Of a stretch of 64,000 bases of DNA, positions 60,833-64,000 are shown one piece after another. The translations under genes were made by a program, and so were the position numbers. Origin of the DNA: Sweltsa coloradensis (Eukaryota; Arthropoda; Insecta; Plecoptera; Chloroperlidae); contig JAMZAV010000155.1 in NCBI GenBank assembly GCA_024449915.1, forward strand, positions 558,001 through 622,000, in the 5' to 3' direction. Under the pieces are notes generated by a model. It was given only the letters and a program-made list of their open reading frames with translations. It had not been told where the DNA came from and searched no databases. The first letter of the stretch is position 1; each line of letters starts with the position of its first letter.

Positions 60833-61399
60833 CTATAAAAGATAAATCAATAATAAATAAACTATGTCAGGGCACGGATTTTCAAAATAAATATTAAAAA
60901 CTTGAATAAAAGATTTGTAAATGTTAATACTATTAAATTATATAGCCTATAACACGCGTCTCAGATAGATGACGGTAGAGTGGCCATTTACATATTTTTC
61001 ACATAGTAAGTAAAACGAAACCCTTTGACGGGATATTCTAATTTTGAGTTGAAGTGTCGTGAGCGTGAGGAATAACCTGCGTTATCACATTGTCTTCAAC
61101 GTTGCGTCGTCTGTTTGATCATTTTTAATAGACCAATACAGATACGATACGATAAGTGAGCGATATTTTATAAACATAACTACCAAGATATTGCTATACA
61201 AAGTCAACTATACACCATTACATCCAGCTTGCAAACCAAGTGAAGTTATAACTAATAACAATTATCTTGTATTACCTGAACATGTTATATTTTTTAGAGG
61301 TGAGTGGGGGTGGGTCACCCAAAGCCAGGGGGTGGGTACACCCCTTGGCTTTGGCACCGGCGCGGCTCGCGCCGCGGAACCATAGTCTGCACGCCTCTG

Positions 61400-62126
61400 C
61401 TCGATTATATCCTAGAACTAGGCCCTAGCGCGGCGCAGGGTAACCAGCTGAAAGTTCGGCTAACCTAACGCAAGTATCTGTATCTTGTCTCCTCCGCTGT
61501 GGACTTGTTGTCGGTGGCAGGTAACTCCTTCTCCCTCATTCCCATTTTCCCATTTTCCCATCTTCATTCCCATCTTCTCTCCTTCAGCTCCCATTTCCAT
61601 CCGATATCTCATTCTTCCCTTCGTACAATAATCCCCTGCTTCCCTTCCGGGAGGCAGTGGCGGCGCTACGGGGGTGCATGGGGGGGCAATTGCCCCCTCA
61701 AATATGGCCTGCCCCCCGCTTGCCCCCCCAGTCGTAGAACACTGTTCTAAAATTAATGTATATCGATTGCATTTTATAATAAATTGTTCCTGCCGTAATT
61801 AGGTATCACATTTTTACGCACATATTTGTGTTTATTTTACCAAGTGTTTATCCTTCATAAACAAAACGGTAATCCCTACAGTTGCCATTTTTCAGTTAAA
61901 ACATGACGAAATAACTGTAGTATGGTGAAAATTTGTTTCGCCCTAGGCGAAAGGGTCTCTGGCGACTGGGGCTTCGCCCCAGACCCCAGCTACCCACCAC
62001 TGATTGCCCCCCCACTTTATTACCTTGCCCATCCTCTGCCCCCCCGATGATTTTTGTCTGGCGCCGCCACTGCCGGGAGGCCTCTTCTTACTTACGTCCC
62101 CCTGACGCTCAATTCTCTCTCAATCA
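61400..62126 (-). repeat. probable 3' tail of the LINE, with hAT insertion
   Basis: Downstream (leftwards) of the LINE reading frame comes untranslated-looking text with GGGAATGAAGATGGGAAAAT repeats. A hAT MITE at 61655-62072 splits it. I cannot see a defined LINE 3' end or poly(A); the assignment rests on position. Confidence 0.4.
61655..62072. mobile_element. hAT MITE (418 bp)
   Basis: Ends CAGTGGCGGCGC and GCGCCGCCACTG are perfectly inverted. Flanks CCGGGAGG (61647-61654) and CCGGGAGG (62073-62080) are an 8 bp duplication. The interior contains GGGGCTTCGCCCCAGACCCC and C-runs, typical of the other hAT MITEs in this window. Confidence 0.95.
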
Positions 62127-63737
62127 ATCTCCCCCTTAGTCTGGATTCACCTTTGGCAGCAGCTTTAATGATTTCTTGAACCCAGCTAACTTTTTATCCC
62201 CCACTATCCCCTCAGAGAGGCCATTCCATTCCACCACTGTCCTGGCAAGGAAGGAGTTCTTCCCCACATCCGTGGCCCATATACCTCTCTCATACTTCCA
62301 TGAGTGGTCCCCTCTGGCTATATAGCTAGCCTTCCTTGGCTGACCATTCATCTCCCCCCATCCCTCGTGTGCCCTGGACTGCGATTCTATAACTCTGACG
62401 GAGTTGGACCCAGGCGTTTTCTACCGTAATCGACTCGGTTGTAAGTGATCGACCCAGTTGAGGTCGATATCGTTGCGATATAATCCGTGACAACCGAGTC
62501 CGACTCGGTTATATTTGTATAAAATGGTGGATGATAAGCCTTGGCCTACACGTAAACACAACCAGATTATTAACTTTCTCAAACGAATAACAATAGTATG
62601 CTCAAAGAAAAACCAACCTCTAGTAAGGGCCTACCCCTAAAAGTCCCGTGCGTTCCCTTTTCTCATGAAATTATACCATTTAAATCCAATTTCTCCCCGA
62701 TTGGAAATAATACACACATCTATGTCATTTCGAATATTTGACAACTGACTGCGAATCATTTGTTCACATTTGACCGTCCACTGCCATGTAAATCATACCT
62801 TTCGACCTCGACCAACAACAACAGAGTCGGTCCCGTGACAGAGTTGAACCCGTGAAGTTACTGAATAGGGGCCCTGGACACCCTGTACATCTTACCCAGT
62901 CTATCCATTCTTCTCCTATCCTCAAGCGTCTCCCAGCCAAGTTCCCTTGCCATGCCCTTAACACTGTCATGTCCTTATTAATTGTCCATTAATCATTTCC
63001 TCCTTCCACCATTTACTTTTATTGAGTACCCTTCTTGCAGCTCTTTCTTGTACTGCCTCAATTTCCCTAGTTTCTCCTTTCCTGTACGGATCCCATATTG
63101 CCCCAGCGTATTCAATAACCGGCCTAACTAGTGTCTTATAGGCGTGTCCCTTTAGAGCCCTACTTGCCCCTTTTATTAAGGTACGCATAACAAAATTCAG
63201 GCACCTAAACCCTTTCTTGGATACTTCTGTTACATGCTCCACCCAACTAAGCTTGCTCTGCAACCATACTCCCCAGGTATTTTATTCTCTCCACCCTCTC
63301 CAGCATTTTCCCCATTAACGAATACCCTGCACCCAAACCCACTTTCCCCTCCTCCTCGTAAATCTAACCCAGTTGCATTTTCCAATATTCAGGCTCATTT
63401 TATTATCAGTTAGGCCTACCCATTCCCCTAGTATACTCAGGTCATATAACAATTCATTTGAGTCCCCCTGGTTCCTTACAATCCTATAGATTACACAATC
63501 ATCAGCGAACACTCTAACTTTCGCTCCCATTTTGTCTGCAATGTCATTAATGAAGATTGCAAACAACAATGGTCCCAATACGCTCCCCTGCGGCACCCCT
63601 GAGGTTACTTCCACCTCTTCCGATAACTCAACTCCAACCCTGACCCTCTGACTCCTATCTTTTAAGAAGCCTTTAACCCATCTGTTCACCCACTGATCCT
63701 CTATGATTTCCTCCAGTTTTCCTATCAACCTAGGTTT
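62127..63737 (-). pseudogene. 5'-truncated CR1/Jockey-like LINE reverse transcriptase
   Basis: The reverse strand begins KPRLIGKLEEIIEDQWVNRW and contains SGVPQGSVLGPLLFAIFIND and VRVFADDCVIYR. These are the conserved reverse-transcriptase blocks; FADD holds the catalytic aspartates. After compensating frameshifts near 63320-63290 come YLGVWLQ, LVRPVIEYAGAIWDPY and AVQERAARRVLNKSK, then in another frame LGWETLEDRRRMDRLGKMYR, and last YIARGDHSWKYERG...SFLARTVVEWNGLSE. These are the usual C-terminal motifs of CR1/L2/Jockey-type elements. A ~450 bp stretch (62400-62850) without matching motifs separates the last two blocks and may be an insertion. Endonuclease and the first part of the reverse transcriptase are missing; the break lies at a GTA repeat. 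Confidence 0.9.
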
Positions 63738-63766
63738 GTAGTAGTAGTAGTAGTAGTTGTAGTAGT
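63738..63766. repeat. (GTA)n microsatellite
   Basis: A GTA-rich tract at the 5' truncation point of the LINE; it may have served as target or arisen at the junction. Confidence 0.85.
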
Positions 63767-63769
63767 TTT

Positions 63770-64000
63770 GTAAAACCGGTCCATACCAACCGAAAAAGTT
63801 CCGGCCTGAAGAAGGTAGGCCTAGGCCTAGGCAGGCTAGCTAGCTCTCAATTAAATTGTGGGTGGTTTTTTTAACAGTAATTGGTCGATCCAGGTCGCAC
63901 CATGTAATAACTCGCGTATTTTGAAGCTAAGGTCCTGAACCGAGTGGAGCGCACAGTGCTCGACCCGGCTTCACGGTTTTCCTAGTGCATGCTCGCGGTA
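63770..64000. other. window end: inverted motif and CTAG terminus
   Basis: 63773-63794 is the exact complement of 59247-59268. Further right, AACCG...CGGTT then TTCCTAG|T at about 63937-63985 repeats the hairpin-plus-CTAG terminus of the Helitron-like elements with different internal sequence, suggesting the 3' end of another family. TAGGCCTAGGCCTAGGC at about 63816-63831 is the dispersed motif. Confidence 0.5.

Larger units (their letters stand above)
59366..61399 (-). mobile_element. hAT transposon relic (2.0 kb)
   Basis: The left end CAGTGCGTGCAGAGGTTTG and the complement of the right end, CAGAGGCGTGCAGACTATG, are imperfect inverted repeats followed by GGCGCGAG in both. The flanks are CTCGATTA at 59358-59365 and CTCGATTA at 61400-61407, a perfect 8 bp duplication. 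The reverse strand codes the C-terminal end of a hAT transposase. Another hAT element is inserted at 60237. Most of the transposase is missing, so the element cannot move by itself. Confidence 0.9.

Overview
This is animal nuclear DNA: AT-rich, dense in decayed transposable elements, and with one convincing spliced protein gene. There is no operon structure and no long uninterrupted ORF other than one large exon. I favour an arthropod, possibly a hemipteran-like insect. The reasons are the CR1/Jockey-type LINE, Penelope-like remnants, many hAT elements, the abundant palindromic octamer TAGGCCTA and a TCAGT-type initiator. The taxon is inferred, not proven.

The gene runs on the + strand at the right. 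Five coding exons (44828-44981, 46690-46903, 47813-47958, 48925-50589, 53784-53846) have consensus splice sites and phases that fit together. They give a 746-residue protein with four membrane spans at the N-terminus and a long Ser-rich cytoplasmic tail. A GC-rich candidate 5' exon with a perfect donor lies at 4714-4892. If it belongs to this gene, the first intron is about 40 kb and almost the whole window is intronic.

Layout. 1-4500: interspersed repeat, a tRNA-like SINE and a degenerate ~200 bp higher-order satellite. 4.7 kb: candidate promoter and first exon. 5-35 kb: mostly unique-looking AT-rich DNA with scattered elements (Helitron-like, hAT, inverted repeats). 35.2-40 kb: a nest of elements. 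A Tc1/mariner-like palindromic element holds a tRNA-derived fold-back repeat, trinucleotide microsatellites and two tandem Helitron-like copies; a MITE with a 7 bp target duplication follows. 44.8-55 kb: the gene, with elements in its introns; the last intron carries a ~1 kb near-perfect palindrome of a Penelope-like element, a second tRNA fold-back cluster and a second Penelope-like fragment. 55-64 kb: SINEs, a CTAG-ended element, a 2 kb hAT relic with another hAT inserted in its transposase, and a 5'-truncated LINE whose tail holds a further hAT MITE.

The most unusual structures are the tRNA-Asn-like fold-back repeat seen in head-to-head pairs at two loci, the ~1 kb Penelope palindrome, and the last coding exon, which is the first unit of a decayed ~50 bp tandem array. 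Single-base indels are frequent in repeats; some may be assembly errors.
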